Source: Tsukamurella pseudospumae (GTDB lineage Bacteria; Actinomycetota; Actinomycetes; Mycobacteriales; Mycobacteriaceae). Taken from it: a DNA stretch of 64,000 nucleotides. The number at the start of each line of letters is the position of its first letter. Position 1 is the first letter of the stretch. Positions 50,001-58,782 of this stretch are shown here, one piece after another. Where the stretch lies: the NCBI RefSeq assembly GCF_001575205.1, contig NZ_LSRE01000050.1, forward strand, positions 248,001 to 312,000. Direction: 5' to 3'. The notes beneath the pieces were generated by a model that was not told the DNA's origin, ran no database searches, and was given only the letters and a program-made list of their open reading frames with translations. The position numbers were made by a program, and so were the translations under genes.

Positions 50001-50695
50001 TGGCGATGAAGGACCTCGAGATCCGCGGCGCCGGCAACGTGTTGGGTGCGGAGCAGTCGGGCCACGTGGCCGGGGTCGGGTTCGACCTGTACGTGCGGCT
50101 CGTCGGCGAGGCGGTGGAGGCCTACCGCGCCGCGGCGGACGGCAAGCCCATCGTCATCGAGGAGGAGCAGAAGGAGGTGCGCATCGACCTCCCGGTGGAC
50201 GCGCACATCCCGCCCGACTACGTCACCAGCGACCGATTGCGCTTGGAGGCGTATCGCAAACTGGCTGCGGCGCACGACGATGCGGCCGTCGCCGAGGTGC
50301 TCACCGAGCTCACTGACCGCTACGGTCCGCCGCCCGTCGAAGTGGAACGACTGGCCGCGATCGCACGCCTGCGATCGCTGGCGCGTGCCGCCGGCGTCAC
50401 CGAGATCATCGTGACCGGCACCAACCTGCGCGTCTCCCCGATGGAGCTGCTCGATTCGCAGCAGATGCGTCTCAAGCGGCTCTACCCCGGCGGGTCCTAC
50501 CGCGCCGCGACGCGCACCGTCACCTTCCCGCTGCCGCGCGTCGGCGGTGGCGGCGTGGGCAGCGATCGGGTGCGCGACATCGAGGTCCTCCAGGCCGTCG
50601 CCGACTTCCTCGCCGCGATGGCGGGCAAGGGAGCCGGCTATTGGCGGCTCGACCAGCCGCCGCGCGTCGAGGCGACGTCCGGGGCGCCGGCGTGA
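47039..50695 (+). CDS. mfd: Transcription-repair coupling factor
   Basis: 1218 residues. Releases RNA polymerase stalled at DNA damage and recruits UvrA. UvrB-like N-terminus ([31 protein letters not shown]), RNA-polymerase-interacting domain ([19 protein letters not shown]), translocase motor with Walker [22 protein letters not shown] box and [13 protein letters not shown], then the TRG motif ([19 protein letters not shown]) and C-terminal domain. GTG 47039 follows TAGACT (47027-47032) by 6 nt, so probably leaderless. mazG overlaps its end. Confidence 0.97.
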   Translation: MSNAAPTHVPALSGLTRAVAADPDIAAFAAAAGRRNLTVTAVDGARPFLVSALADRSPVLVVTATGREADDLTSELREMLGDGAVAQFPSWETLPHERLSPGADTVGRRLQVLRRLAHPDDAQYGEPLRAVVATVRSLVQPMAPGLGDAPSITLREGVEHDFDELIETLVELAYTRVDMVGKRGEFAVRGGILDVFPTTTDLPVRVEFWGDEITDLRAFSVADQRSQPEVEVGTVHVYPCRELLLTAAVRDRAAELKAEHAADAALVEMLEKLSQGIPVEGMEALIPALVPGELQLLTDVLPAAAHALLLDPEKIRTRAADLGRTGQEFLEASWTAAALGSAAPLDPSGMNLGASAYRDLDEVRKSAAARGVPWWTVSPLASGPEADDDHLIIRAEHAPAPRGSEAEAEKLFATLRAHAASGGTGVIVVAGQGTRARILERLRDAEVPAAELDAGAAPKAGTVGVLRGSLQTGLTVPSEKLVLLAEPDLTGNRVAGVGDGRRLPAKRRNQVDPLALTAGDLVVHDEHGIGKFVEMIERTVAGARREYLVIEYAPGKRGQPGDKLFVPMESLDQLSRYVGGEMPALSKMGGSDWQNTKRKARKAVREIAGELVQLYAARNAAPGHAFAPDTPWQREMEDAFPFTETVDQMTVIGDVKGDMEKAVPMDRVVIGDVGYGKTEIAVRAAFKAVQDGKQVAVLVPTTLLAQQHLKTFEERMQGFPVTVKGLSRFTDKLETRQVLEGLADGSVDVVVGTHRLLQTGVRWKDLGLVVVDEEQRFGVEHKEHIKALRTNVDVLTMSATPIPRTLEMSMAGIREMSTILTPPEERHPVLTYVGAYDDKQVAAAIRRELLRDGQVFYVHNRVSSIDRAAKHIRDMVPEARVVVAHGQMGEEALESTVQGFWNREFDVLVCTTIVETGLDISNANTLIVERAENLGLSQLHQLRGRVGRSRERGYAYFLYPSEKPLTETAYDRLATIAQNNDLGAGMAVAMKDLEIRGAGNVLGAEQSGHVAGVGFDLYVRLVGEAVEAYRAAADGKPIVIEEEQKEVRIDLPVDAHIPPDYVTSDRLRLEAYRKLAAAHDDAAVAEVLTELTDRYGPPPVEVERLAAIARLRSLARAAGVTEIIVTGTNLRVSPMELLDSQQMRLKRLYPGGSYRAATRTVTFPLPRVGGGGVGSDRVRDIEVLQAVADFLAAMAGKGAGYWRLDQPPRVEATSGAPA

Positions 50696-51666
50696 CCGGC
50701 GGGGGCGGCACCGTCGTCCTGGTGAACCCCGCGGTGCCCACCCTGCTGCCCGTGGCGGCCCTGAGGCACCTGGGCGGACCCGTGCACTACACGGAGGAAT
50801 TGCCCGTGGGGCTCGTGTGGCATTTGCCCGCGGGGCGCCCGGTCCTCGGCGCGGACGTTCCGCCGGGGGCCACGATGCTCACCTCCGACGCCGGGCACCC
50901 GGCCGCGATCGCGCTCCGCGAGGCGGGCGCCGACGTGATCGCGGCGCCCGCGCCCGCCGGGCTCGCCGTGCTCGACACCGTCGCGCTGATCGATCGGCTG
51001 CGGCGCGAGGGGCCCTGGGAGTCCGAGCAGACCCATTCCAGTCTGTTGCGCTACCTCGTGGAGGAGACCTACGAGGTCGCCGATGCCGTCGCCGCGCTCG
51101 ACGATCCCGAGACCGACGAGGAGGCCGGGTCGCGGGCGGCGGCGGAGCTGCGCAGCGAGCTCGGCGACCTGCTGTTGCAGGTCGTCTTCCACGCCCGGAT
51201 CGCCGAAGAAGGTGCGCATCCGTTCGGCATCGACGACGTTGCCCGCACCCTGGCCGCCAAGGTGCGCAGGCGCACGCCGCACCTCGCCGACGGTGCCGCG
51301 GTCGACGTCGCGACGCAGGCCGAGAACTGGGAGCGCCAGAAGCGTCTGGAGCGCGGCGAGCGGGACTCCGTTCTGGACTCGATCTCGCTGAGCCAGCCCG
51401 CGTTGGCCCTGGTCGCGAAGGTCTTCGAGCGGCTGCGCACCGTCGAATTCCCCGCCGAGCTGGTCCCCGAGGATGTGCGCACGGTCACCGTCGACCCCGA
51501 GCAGCAGGACGCGGCTTTCGAACTGGACTACCGTCGGCGCGTGCTCGCGTTCATGGACCGGGTGCGCGCAGCCGAGACTGTGATGGCCGCGGGCGGGGTA
51601 GAATCATGGGTCGCCGCCTGGGACGACGATCACGTCGGGAACCCCGAGGCGCGAACCGGACGTTGA
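50692..51666 (+). CDS. mazG: MazG-family nucleotide pyrophosphohydrolase
   Basis: 324 residues. MazG domain [21 protein letters not shown]...[23 protein letters not shown], with the ExxE and ExxD magnesium ligands. Removes non-canonical NTPs. N-terminal ~110 residues are a tetrapyrrole-methylase-like remnant region seen in mycobacterial MazG. GTG 50692 overlaps mfd by 4 nt (as Rv1020-Rv1021). Confidence 0.93.
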   Translation: MTGGGGTVVLVNPAVPTLLPVAALRHLGGPVHYTEELPVGLVWHLPAGRPVLGADVPPGATMLTSDAGHPAAIALREAGADVIAAPAPAGLAVLDTVALIDRLRREGPWESEQTHSSLLRYLVEETYEVADAVAALDDPETDEEAGSRAAAELRSELGDLLLQVVFHARIAEEGAHPFGIDDVARTLAAKVRRRTPHLADGAAVDVATQAENWERQKRLERGERDSVLDSISLSQPALALVAKVFERLRTVEFPAELVPEDVRTVTVDPEQQDAAFELDYRRRVLAFMDRVRAAETVMAAGGVESWVAAWDDDHVGNPEARTGR

Positions 51667-51712
51667 CCTCGCGTTCGGTTTTCCGCAGTCGAAGAGAGTT
51701 CACGGCCTTCCC

Positions 51713-52441
51713 ATGATCAGTTCCCGCATGCGTGCGGCGCTCGTCGTCGGCGTCGCGTCGACGGCGCTCGCCGCCTGCGGCGTGATCTCCCCGCGCCCCG
51801 AGATCCCGCAGGGCATCCCGCCCGGGGCCGGCGCGCCGGTGCCGCTGATCAACGTGAACGGGCCCGGCCGCACCGCCGAGCTCCTGCGCGACTGGGCCAC
51901 CCCGATCAGCGTGGCCACCGGGATCCCCGTGATCTCCCTCGAGGCCTACGGCAACGCCGCCGAGGCATTGCGTCAGCGCACGCCCGAGTGCGGCATCACC
52001 TGGACCACGCTCGCCGGGATCGCGTTCATCGAGAGCAAGCACGGCACCTACCACGGGGCCACCGTCGCGGCGAACGGTCAGGTCTCCCCGCCCATCCGCG
52101 GCGTTCCGCTGGACGGGACGAACGGCAACCAGGAGATCCTGGCCACGGGCACCGATCCGCACCGCCCGAACGCGAAGTACGACGCGGCGATGGGACCGTT
52201 CCAATTCATCCCCGAGACGTGGAAGCGCTTCGGCGTGGACGCCAACGGCGACGGGAAGGCCGACCCCGACAACATCGACGACGCCGCGATGACCGCCGCG
52301 CGGTACCTGTGCGTGTCCGGGAAGGACCTCACCACCGCGGCGGGGTGGGAGAAGGCCGTGATGGTCTACAACCAGTCCCGCAAGTACGTGCTGGACGTGC
52401 GCGATGCCGCGGCGGCGTACTCGGTGAACGTCCAGCCCTAG
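51713..52441 (+). CDS. lpqU: Lytic murein transglycosylase lipoprotein (LpqU-like)
   Basis: 242 residues. Lipoprotein signal ending STALAACG (Cys near residue 22). Soluble domain with the SLT-type catalytic Glu in TLAGIAFIESKHGTY and downstream AMGPFQFIPETWKRFGVDANGDGKADP and YNQSRKYVLDV, as in MltB/LpqU proteins that cleave peptidoglycan. An insertion DPHRPNAKYDA precedes the MGPFQF motif. Located downstream of mazG, as in M. tuberculosis. The start ATG has no good ribosome-binding site. Confidence 0.9.
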   Translation: MISSRMRAALVVGVASTALAACGVISPRPEIPQGIPPGAGAPVPLINVNGPGRTAELLRDWATPISVATGIPVISLEAYGNAAEALRQRTPECGITWTTLAGIAFIESKHGTYHGATVAANGQVSPPIRGVPLDGTNGNQEILATGTDPHRPNAKYDAAMGPFQFIPETWKRFGVDANGDGKADPDNIDDAAMTAARYLCVSGKDLTTAAGWEKAVMVYNQSRKYVLDVRDAAAAYSVNVQP

Positions 52442-52445
52442 AGGG

Positions 52446-52748
52446 CTATTCGGCTCCCGCGCGGCAGGTGTCGAGCTGCGCCCGCAGGTCCGCGCACTCG
52501 TCCTCGAGACTGAGGATCCGGTCGACGCCGGGCAGATTGACGCCCGTCGCGACGAGCTCGGTGATCCGCCGGATCCGTGCGATGTCGTTCTCGCTGTAGC
52601 GGCGCGTGCCGCCCGCGGTGCGGTGCGGCCGGATGAGGTTGCGCCGTTCGTAGAGCCGGAGCGTCTGCAGGCCGACCTCCGACAACTCCGACGCCACCGA
52701 GATGCTGTACACACCGAGATCGGAGCGCACGCGATGCGAGTCCGTCAT
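52446..52748 (-). CDS. MerR-family regulator, HspR-like
   Basis: 100 residues. VYSISVASELSEVGLQTLRLYERRNLIRPHRTAGGTRRYSENDIARIRRITELVATGVNLPGVDRILSLEDE closely resembles HspR, the dnaK-operon repressor of HAIR (CTTGAGT-N7-ACTCAAG) sites. Here it stands alone, not beside dnaK-grpE-dnaJ. GGAGGAG lies 5 nt before the ATG 52748. Convergent with lpqU, stops 4 bp apart. Confidence 0.88.
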   Translation of the reverse strand: MTDSHRVRSDLGVYSISVASELSEVGLQTLRLYERRNLIRPHRTAGGTRRYSENDIARIRRITELVATGVNLPGVDRILSLEDECADLRAQLDTCRAGAE

Positions 52749-52891
52749 CGCACTCCTCCTTCGGGTCCCTCCGCGCCGCATCGTCGATGCGATACGCCGC
52801 GAGGAAGCGAAAACCTGCTCCCGACACTGTAGATCTTCAGGACCGACCCGTGGTGGACCACCCGCCGATCCGGCCCGACGCGCGGGCCGGA

Positions 52892-53239
52892 TCAGCTGTG
52901 CGGCGGGAGCTCCACCAGGGGCGGCAGGTCCGCGACCGCGGCGTCGTAGGCGTCGATCAGCCACGCGGCGGACCTGTCCGCCACCAGGGTCGACGGCCCG
53001 TCGGCCAACGCACCGTCGAAGAACCGGACCCGCCAGGGCCTGCCCGCGTCCTCGTCCGCGAGCCCGACCAGCTCGTCGTTGTTGGTGGCGAGCAGGTAGC
53101 GGCCGAGCTCGAAATCGACGCGCAGGGCGTACTGACCGTCGATGTTCTCCACTCGGGCGTCGCGCTCGGTCGAGACCTCGAGGGCGTGCAGGGCGTCCGT
53201 GTAGCGCCCGGTGAACTCTGGCCTGCGGGGCACGGGCAC
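52892..53239 (-). CDS. Conserved-looking hypothetical protein
   Basis: 115 residues, hydrophilic, no signal or membrane segment. MPVPRRPEFTGRYTDALHALEVSTERDARVENIDGQYALRVDFELGRYLLATNNDELVGLADEDAG reads as a compact beta-rich cytosolic protein. No family recognised. GTG 53239 assumed. Coding character is supported by strong third-position GC. Confidence 0.55.
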   Translation of the reverse strand: MPVPRRPEFTGRYTDALHALEVSTERDARVENIDGQYALRVDFELGRYLLATNNDELVGLADEDAGRPWRVRFFDGALADGPSTLVADRSAAWLIDAYDAAVADLPPLVELPPHS

Positions 53240-53288
53240 CTCGATTCGTGTAGCCCTACCCCGACCGAATCAGGCCGGGCGCCCCACA

Positions 53289-54086
53289 TTACGCGATCGC
53301 ACGCCGTCGATCCGCCACCACCTCGAACGCCTCGTCTCGCAACGTATGGAGCCGCTCGCTCGCCGCGCTGAGCAGATCCGACGCCGTGTCGGCGGCGTCT
53401 GCGAGCACGGGCCGTGCCCGCTCCGCGGCGTCGGTCAGCACCGGCTTGGCCTTGTCGACCGCGTCGGTGACCACGGGCTTGGCCCTGCCCACCGCGTCCG
53501 TGATCGCCGGCTTGGCACGCTCGATCGCGTGCGCACCGTATTCCTGTGCGGCATGTGCCCGTTCGCGCCAGACACTCTCGTCTCCGTGGTGCTCGCCGTG
53601 CGGCGCGATCGCGGAGACGGTGTCCGAGACCCGTTCCGACGCACGCTGCGCCGCGCGGCGGGCTCGCCAGGTGGCACCGGGCCTGCCCTCCGTGTCGAAC
53701 CCCGCGATGAGCAGTCCGCCCAACAGCGACAGGTTCTTCACGAAGTGCAGCTGCTGTTCACGCCGGATCTCGGGGTCGGACTCCCGCCAGAACGGGTGGT
53801 CGACGGCCGTCGCGGGGACCAGGGTCCCCGCGAGGGTCAACGACGAGGCCCGAGGCAGCCGGCCGGTGGCGAGCAGCAGCCCGCCGCCGAGCTGAACACC
53901 CGAGTTGATCCGCAGCCAGGTCCGGGCACTCGTCGGGATCACCGTCGAGTCCGGCAGGGACTCAGTGGCCTTCTCGACGAGCGGCGCGACGGTATCCGCC
54001 TTGTGCCCCGGATCGCTCGTCAGACCGGTGTACCCGGTGTAGACGAAGAACGATCCGAGCAGGGGTCGTGCGATCCGTCGAATCAT
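53289..54086 (-). CDS. DoxX-family membrane protein with helical repeat tail
   Basis: 265 residues. The N-terminal half is DoxX-like: MIRRIARPLLGSFFVYTGYTGL, LRINSGVQLGGGLLLATGRLPRASSLTLAGTLVPATAVDHPFWRESDP. The C-terminal ~110 residues contain tandem ~11-residue helical repeats (RAKPAITDAVG, RAKPVVTDAVD, KAKPVLTDAAE, RARPVLADAAD), likely an amphipathic or membrane-binding coil. Third gene of a minus-strand operon with a consensus promoter, after the 56-aa membrane protein and CsbD. A stress role is inferred from CsbD. Confidence 0.8.
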   Translation of the reverse strand: MIRRIARPLLGSFFVYTGYTGLTSDPGHKADTVAPLVEKATESLPDSTVIPTSARTWLRINSGVQLGGGLLLATGRLPRASSLTLAGTLVPATAVDHPFWRESDPEIRREQQLHFVKNLSLLGGLLIAGFDTEGRPGATWRARRAAQRASERVSDTVSAIAPHGEHHGDESVWRERAHAAQEYGAHAIERAKPAITDAVGRAKPVVTDAVDKAKPVLTDAAERARPVLADAADTASDLLSAASERLHTLRDEAFEVVADRRRAIA

Positions 54087-54123
54087 GTCCAGCTCCCATC
54101 GTCGTGGGGTCGGCGGGTGGCGC

Positions 54124-54333
54124 TCACTTGCCGGAGAGCTTGTCCTTCACCTCGTCGACTCCCTCCTTGACCTTGTCCGCGACGCCTGCGATCTTGTCCT
54201 TCACCGAGGCCTCCGCCTGGTCGCCGCGGCCCTCGTTCTTGAGGTCCTGATCGTCGAGTGCGGAGCCCGCCGCCTCCTTGGCGCGGCCCTTGATGTCCTG
54301 TGCCTTGTTCTTGGCGTCGTCGCTGAAGCTCAT
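54124..54333 (-). CDS. CsbD-family stress protein
   Basis: 69 residues, very hydrophilic: AKNKAQDIKGRAKEAAGSALDDQDLKNEGRGDQAEASVKDKIAGVADKVKEGVDEVKDKL. Matches CsbD/YjbJ, small induced proteins linked to general stress response with unknown molecular function. Lies 37 bp upstream of the DoxX gene on the same strand. Confidence 0.92.
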   Translation of the reverse strand: MSFSDDAKNKAQDIKGRAKEAAGSALDDQDLKNEGRGDQAEASVKDKIAGVADKVKEGVDEVKDKLSGK

Positions 54334-54378
54334 GGTTGTCTCCTTCGAGAAGAGGGTCCGTTGGGTACTGCTCGACGG

Positions 54379-54549
54379 TCAGCCGACCGGCGCGCCCAGC
54401 ATGCTCACGATCAGGGGCACGATCATCAGCCCCAGAGTGAGCACGAGCAGGACGACGATCACGACTCCGCTGCGCGGATGAAGAACGAGGGGTGGAGCCG
54501 CCGGAGCCGGCTCGGCCGAGCCCGCTGCCGTGGTGCGATGCTTGTTCAT
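54379..54549 (-). CDS. 56-residue single-pass membrane protein
   Basis: From ATG 54549 to TGA 54379. The N-terminus is MNKHRTTAAGSAEPAPAAPP, followed by a membrane segment VVIVVLLVLTLGLMIVPLIVS. Preceded by GGAGCGAGAG and, 45 nt upstream, by a consensus TTGACA-17-TAACGT promoter, which is strong support for a real first gene of the CsbD/DoxX operon. No family recognised. Confidence 0.65.
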   Translation of the reverse strand: MNKHRTTAAGSAEPAPAAPPLVLHPRSGVVIVVLLVLTLGLMIVPLIVSMLGAPVG

Positions 54550-54593
54550 CTCTCGCTCCCGTCCGACAATCTATGTCGTGTCGAGCAGATTTC

Positions 54594-54622
54594 ACGTTAT
54601 GGCCGAAGCTCATTGTTGTCAA
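54594..54622 (-). promoter_or_regulatory. Consensus promoter of the CsbD operon
   Basis: On the minus strand TTGACA (54622-54617), 17-nt spacer, TAACGT (54599-54594). About 38 nt of leader follow before the 56-aa gene. A perfect -35 with TANNNT -10 suggests housekeeping sigma rather than a SigB-type (GTTT-GGGTA) stress promoter. Confidence 0.7.
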
Positions 54623-54769
54623 CCGCTGCGACAGGAAATGGCGCGATCGCGATCGCCGAGCACCGGACCGACCTGCGCGGAAACGGTTCCTGAGAATTCG
54701 GGGAACACTGCCAGCGCAGACCCATGCCCCTGACAACCGACTGACAGGTTCGCGGCGCATCGTCGAATC

Positions 54770-54988
54770 ATGAACATCAGCCGAAAGACCCTCGCCACGG
54801 CCGGATTCCTCGCGGCCACCGCCACCTTCGCCTTCACCCCGGCCATCGCGGCCGCCGACACCCCCTCGATGTACGACTCCTGCAGCTCGACCCAGGAGGG
54901 CCAGCGCATCACCACCGCGAACGGCGACGTGCTCGAGTGCGTCGAGGTGGACACGGGCACGGGATACGACTGGGAAGCGCCCAACTGA
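54770..54988 (+). CDS. Small secreted protein
   Basis: 72 residues. Signal peptide MNISRKTLATAGFLAATATFAFTPAIAAADT with AxA cleavage after about residue 29, leaving a ~42-residue mature peptide (TPSMYDSCSSTQEGQRITTANGDVLECVEVDTGTGYDWEAPN) with exactly two cysteines, which may form a disulfide. No family recognised. ATG is the first in the frame. Confidence 0.7.
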   Translation: MNISRKTLATAGFLAATATFAFTPAIAAADTPSMYDSCSSTQEGQRITTANGDVLECVEVDTGTGYDWEAPN

Positions 54989-55047
54989 CGACTCGACGGT
55001 GACGCGGTTCCCCCTTCCGCGTCGTCGTCCCGCCGAGGCGCGGGCCG

Positions 55048-55425
55048 CTAGACCTCGAGTCCGGCGGCCCGCGCCTGCTGCTTGATCCGGCCCATCTCGG
55101 ACGTGTTGCCGATGAGCGCGATCCAGTTGTAGACCAGCAACGAGATCAGACCCCACCAGCCCGCGAGCAGATTATGCGTTTGCGCGGCCCGGTACGCGGC
55201 GCGCACGTCCGCGTACGAACCGGTGACATAGGAGTCCTGCCACTGCGCCAGGATGATCAGCCCGGTGTGCTTGCGGAACTTCGCCTGGAACACGGGGCCC
55301 TGCGCGGGATGCGGGTACTGCTGCGGCTGGTACGGCTGCTGCGCGTACTGCTGATTCGGGTACGGCTGCTGGGGATGGCCGTTCTGGGGGTACGGCTGCT
55401 GCTGGTACGACTGCTCCGGATTCAT
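55048..55425 (-). CDS. Membrane protein with Pro/Gln/Tyr-rich N-terminus
   Basis: 125 residues. The first ~45 residues are a repeated PYPxQ/QQPYP tract, followed by QGPVFQAKFRKHTGLIILAQWQDSYVTGSYADVRAAYRAAQTHNLLAGWWGLISLLVYNWIALIGN with one or two hydrophobic segments. The core resembles small actinobacterial membrane proteins; function unknown. Similar Gln/Pro/Tyr N-termini occur on the BI-1 protein at 18285. Confidence 0.75.
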   Translation of the reverse strand: MNPEQSYQQQPYPQNGHPQQPYPNQQYAQQPYQPQQYPHPAQGPVFQAKFRKHTGLIILAQWQDSYVTGSYADVRAAYRAAQTHNLLAGWWGLISLLVYNWIALIGNTSEMGRIKQQARAAGLEV

Positions 55426-55622
55426 GACGCCATTGCGCCACCGCGCTCTTACGCGGGGCTTGCAGCGGGGTTGGGCCCGTGGACATTCCGGACGATTCAC
55501 CCGCGCCGCCGCGCGGGACGACCGGAGCGGGCGCTGAAATGTCACCCCAGGCGGCGCCGATACGGCGTGTCGCGGTGCCGGCGCCGCCGGGCGCGACATC
55601 TCAGCGGGCATAGGTTGTAGCG

Positions 55623-56069
55623 ATGAGGATCTGGTCGGTGCACCCGCGCTACCTCGACCGGCAGGCGCTCGTCGCCTGCTGGCGCGAGACGCTGCTCGCG
55701 CAGGCCGTGCTGGCCGGCCGGACGAAGGGCTACACGCAGCACCCGCAGCTGCAGCGATTCCGGGCGACGCCGGAGCCGCTCGTCACGGTCGGCTCCTACC
55801 TGGCCGCGATCGCCGACGAGGCCGATGCCCGCGGCTACAACTTCGACCGCTCCCGGATCGACGAACCCGCCGCGACCGTGTCGCCGATCGATGTCACCAT
55901 CGGACAGCTCGACCTGGAGTGGGCCCACCTGATGGCGAAGCTCGACGTCCGCAACCCGGACATCGCGGCGCGGTGGCGCGGCGTCGAACGGCCGGACCCG
56001 CACCCGAGCTTCCGGGCCGTGCCCGGCGAGGTCGAGAGCTGGGAACGGGCGCGACCTGCTGGAACGTGA
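55623..56069 (+). CDS. Pyrimidine-dimer DNA glycosylase family protein
   Basis: 148 residues. MRIWSVHPRYLDRQALVACWRETLLAQAVLAGRTKGYTQHPQLQRF matches the T4 endonuclease V-like family (Pyr_excise), with a basic region and a Thr/Arg/Glu pocket. Would cleave the glycosidic bond at UV-induced dimers. TAGGTT lies 6 nt before the ATG (leaderless). It ends 7 bp from tRNA-Gln. Confidence 0.8.
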   Translation: MRIWSVHPRYLDRQALVACWRETLLAQAVLAGRTKGYTQHPQLQRFRATPEPLVTVGSYLAAIADEADARGYNFDRSRIDEPAATVSPIDVTIGQLDLEWAHLMAKLDVRNPDIAARWRGVERPDPHPSFRAVPGEVESWERARPAGT

Positions 56070-56075
56070 AAACTG

Positions 56076-56147
56076 CTCTCCCGCCAGGACTCGAACCTGA
56101 AATGTCTGAACCAAAATCAGAAGTGTTGCCGATTACACCACGGGAGA
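56076..56147 (-). tRNA. tRNA-Gln (anticodon UUG)
   Basis: Read on the minus strand: acceptor TCTCCCG/CGGGAGA, anticodon stem TCTGA/TCAGA with loop TTTTGGT (anticodon TTG), T-loop TTCGAGT, discriminator G, no encoded CCA. All fits tRNA-Gln reading CAA. It lies between the glycosylase gene and glmU. Confidence 0.95.
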
Positions 56148-56278
56148 CCGGGACCGAATGCGATTCGGAACCGTCGCCAAGCATTGTGCCACGGACCGTG
56201 ACCGGCGCGGACTCTCGTAGGATCGCACCCGACGCTCGACGCGAACGCACGACACGGCACGAGACCTCAGGAGCAGCG

Positions 56279-57730
56279 ATGGCGAACGGTACAGCGGTGG
56301 TGATCCTCGCCGCGGGCGCGGGAACGCGGATGCGGTCGAAGACCCCGAAGGTGCTGCACACGATCGCCGGGCGCACCCTGTTGGGACACGCCCTGCACGC
56401 GGCCGCCGGGACGCGGCCGGACCACCTCGTCGTGGTCGTGGGCCACGATCGCGACCGCGTGTCGGCGGCCGCGCTCGGCACCGCGGACGAACTCGATCAC
56501 GCGATCCTCGTCGCGGTCCAGGCGGAACAGCGCGGCACCGGCGACGCCGTGCAGGCCGGCCTCGGCGCGCTGCCGGACGATTTCGCGGGCACCGTCGTCG
56601 TGACGGCCGCGGACGTACCGCTTCTCGACACCACGACACTGCAGGAGCTCTTGGACACCCACACCGACGGTGCCGGCGCCGCGGTCACCGTGCTGACCAC
56701 CGCCGTCGCGGATCCCACCGGTTACGGCCGGGTCCTGCGCACGCAGGACGGGCAGGTCACGCAGATCGTCGAGCAGAAGGACGCGACCCCGGAGCAGCTC
56801 GCGATCACGGAGATCAACTCCGGCGTGTACGCCTTCGACCACGTCCACCTCGTCTCCGCGCTCGCGCAGCTACGGCCGGACAACTCGCAGGGCGAGCTGT
56901 ACCTCACGGACGTGATCGGCATCGCGCGCGCCGCGGGCCAGCTCGTCCGCGGCGACCACGTCGACGACGAGATGCTGGTGGCCGGCTGCAACGACCGGAT
57001 CCAGCTCTCCCAGCTCGGCCGCGAGATGAACCGGAGGATCGTCGAGGGGCATCAGCTGGCCGGCGTCACCGTCATCGACCCGGAGAGCACCTACATCGAC
57101 GTCGACGTCGAGATCGCCCAGGACGTCACCATCGAACCCGGCTCGCACCTGCGCGGGGCGACCGTCATCGCGGAGGACGCCGTGATCGGGCCCGACACCA
57201 CCCTGGTCGACACCGAGGTCGGCGCCGGCGCGACCGTGCTCCGCAGCGAAGTGCACCTGTCGGCGATCCGCGAGAACGCGACGGTCGGCCCGTTCAGCTA
57301 CCTGCGACCGAACACCGACCTGGGGCCGAGGGGCAAGATCGGCGCGTTCGCCGAGACCAAGAACGCGCAGATCGGCGCCGGGAGCAAGATCCCGCACCTG
57401 AGCTACATCGGCGACGCCACCGTCGGCGAGGGCAGCAACATCGGCTGCGCCACGGTGACGGTGAATTACGACGGGGTGAACAAACACCGAACGGTGATCG
57501 GCGACCACGCGCGCATCGGATCCGACACGATGCTCATCGCCCCGGTGGAGGTCGGCGACGGCGCGTACACGGGAGCGGGTACCGTGATCAAGCGCGACGT
57601 GCCACCGGGAGCCCTTGCGGTGTCCGCCGCGGATCAGCGCAACATCGAGGATTGGGTACTGCACAAACGCCCGGGCACGAGCTCGGCGGACGCGGCCCAG
57701 CAGGCTATCGCGAGGATTGACGAGCAGTGA
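56279..57730 (+). CDS. glmU: Bifunctional UDP-N-acetylglucosamine pyrophosphorylase / GlcN-1-P acetyltransferase
   Basis: 483 residues. Makes UDP-GlcNAc for peptidoglycan and mycothiol. N-terminal uridyltransferase: ILAAGAGTRMRSKTPKVLHTIAG and VQAEQRGTGDAV. C-terminal left-handed beta-helix acetyltransferase: FSYLRPNTDLGPRGKIGAFAETKNAQIG...HLSYIGDATVGEGSNIGCATVTVNYDGVNKHRT. ATG 56279 by family start (MANGTAVVILAAGAGTRM). GTGA overlap with prs, as Rv1018c-Rv1017c. Confidence 0.97.
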   Translation: MANGTAVVILAAGAGTRMRSKTPKVLHTIAGRTLLGHALHAAAGTRPDHLVVVVGHDRDRVSAAALGTADELDHAILVAVQAEQRGTGDAVQAGLGALPDDFAGTVVVTAADVPLLDTTTLQELLDTHTDGAGAAVTVLTTAVADPTGYGRVLRTQDGQVTQIVEQKDATPEQLAITEINSGVYAFDHVHLVSALAQLRPDNSQGELYLTDVIGIARAAGQLVRGDHVDDEMLVAGCNDRIQLSQLGREMNRRIVEGHQLAGVTVIDPESTYIDVDVEIAQDVTIEPGSHLRGATVIAEDAVIGPDTTLVDTEVGAGATVLRSEVHLSAIRENATVGPFSYLRPNTDLGPRGKIGAFAETKNAQIGAGSKIPHLSYIGDATVGEGSNIGCATVTVNYDGVNKHRTVIGDHARIGSDTMLIAPVEVGDGAYTGAGTVIKRDVPPGALAVSAADQRNIEDWVLHKRPGTSSADAAQQAIARIDEQ

Positions 57731-58704
57731 GCAACTGGATCGATAACCAGAAGAACCTGATGCTGTTCGCGGGTCGTGCCCACCCCGAGCTGGCGCAGCA
57801 GGTCGCCGACGAGCTCGGTATCGAGGTCACACCGCAGACGGCACGCGATTTCGCCAACGGCGAGATCTTCGTGCGTTTCGAGGAGTCCGTGCGCGGCAGC
57901 GACGCGTTCGTCCTGCAGAGCGCTCCGTACCCGGTCAATCAGTGGATCATGGAGACGCTGATCATGATCGACGCGCTCAAGCGCGGCTCGGCGAAGCGGA
58001 TCACCGCGGTGCTCCCCTTCTACCCCTACGCCCGCCAGGACAAGAAGCACCGCGGCCGCGAGCCGATCTCGGCCCGCCTGGTCGCGGACCTCTTCAAGAC
58101 GGCGGGCGCCGACCGGATCATCACGGTCGACCTGCACACCGACCAGATCCAGGGCTTCTTCGACGGCCCCGTCGACCACATGCACGCGCAGACGATGCTC
58201 GCCGATTACGTGCGTGAGCACTACGGTACCGAGAACATGGTCGTCGTCTCCCCCGACGCCGGCCGCGTCAAGGTGGGCGAGAAGTGGGCCGACGCCCTCG
58301 ACGGTGCGCCCCTGGCCTTCGTGCACAAGACCCGCGACCCGAACGTCGCGAACCAGGTCAAGAGCAACCGCGTCGTCGGTGACGTGGCCGGCCGCACCTG
58401 CGTCCTCATCGACGACATGATCGACACCGGCGGCACCATCGCCGGCGCCGTGGGCGTGCTCAAGGAGGCCGGCGCGAAGGACGTGATCATCGCGACTACG
58501 CACGGCGTCTTCTCCGAGCCCGCCACCGAGCGGCTCGCCAACTGCGGTGCGCGCGAGGTGATCGCCACCAACACGCTGCCGATCCCGCCGGAGAAGCACT
58601 TCGAGAACCTCACCGTGCTCCCGATCGCACCGCTGCTGGCCCGCACCATCCGCGAGGTCTTCGAGAACGGCTCCGTCACGAGCCTGTTCAACGGCAACGC
58701 CTAG
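57727..58704 (+). CDS. prs: Ribose-phosphate pyrophosphokinase
   Basis: 325 residues. Makes PRPP from ribose-5-phosphate and ATP. Motifs RQDKKHRGREPISARLVADL, VDLHTDQIQGFFDGPVDHM and the PRPP loop CVLIDDMIDTGGTIAGA. GTG start overlaps glmU by 4 nt. A strong hairpin follows. Confidence 0.97.
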   Translation: MSNWIDNQKNLMLFAGRAHPELAQQVADELGIEVTPQTARDFANGEIFVRFEESVRGSDAFVLQSAPYPVNQWIMETLIMIDALKRGSAKRITAVLPFYPYARQDKKHRGREPISARLVADLFKTAGADRIITVDLHTDQIQGFFDGPVDHMHAQTMLADYVREHYGTENMVVVSPDAGRVKVGEKWADALDGAPLAFVHKTRDPNVANQVKSNRVVGDVAGRTCVLIDDMIDTGGTIAGAVGVLKEAGAKDVIIATTHGVFSEPATERLANCGAREVIATNTLPIPPEKHFENLTVLPIAPLLARTIREVFENGSVTSLFNGNA

Positions 58705-58716
58705 AGCTCACGCACC

Positions 58717-58755
58717 AGGGCGGCGGCTACAGGATGATCCCGTAGCCGCCGCCCT
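58717..58755 (+). terminator. glmU-prs terminator
   Basis: 14-bp perfect stem AGGGCGGCGGCTAC / GTAGCCGCCGCCCT with an 11-nt loop, 13 bp after the prs stop, followed by CTTA. Confidence 0.8.
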
Positions 58756-58782
58756 CTTACGTCGCGGACTAGATTGGCCGGC

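Noticed and set aside
53340-53560. DNA direct repeats as a possible CRISPR or mobile repeat
   Set aside because: They encode the in-frame helical repeats of the DoxX-like protein and have no spacer structure.
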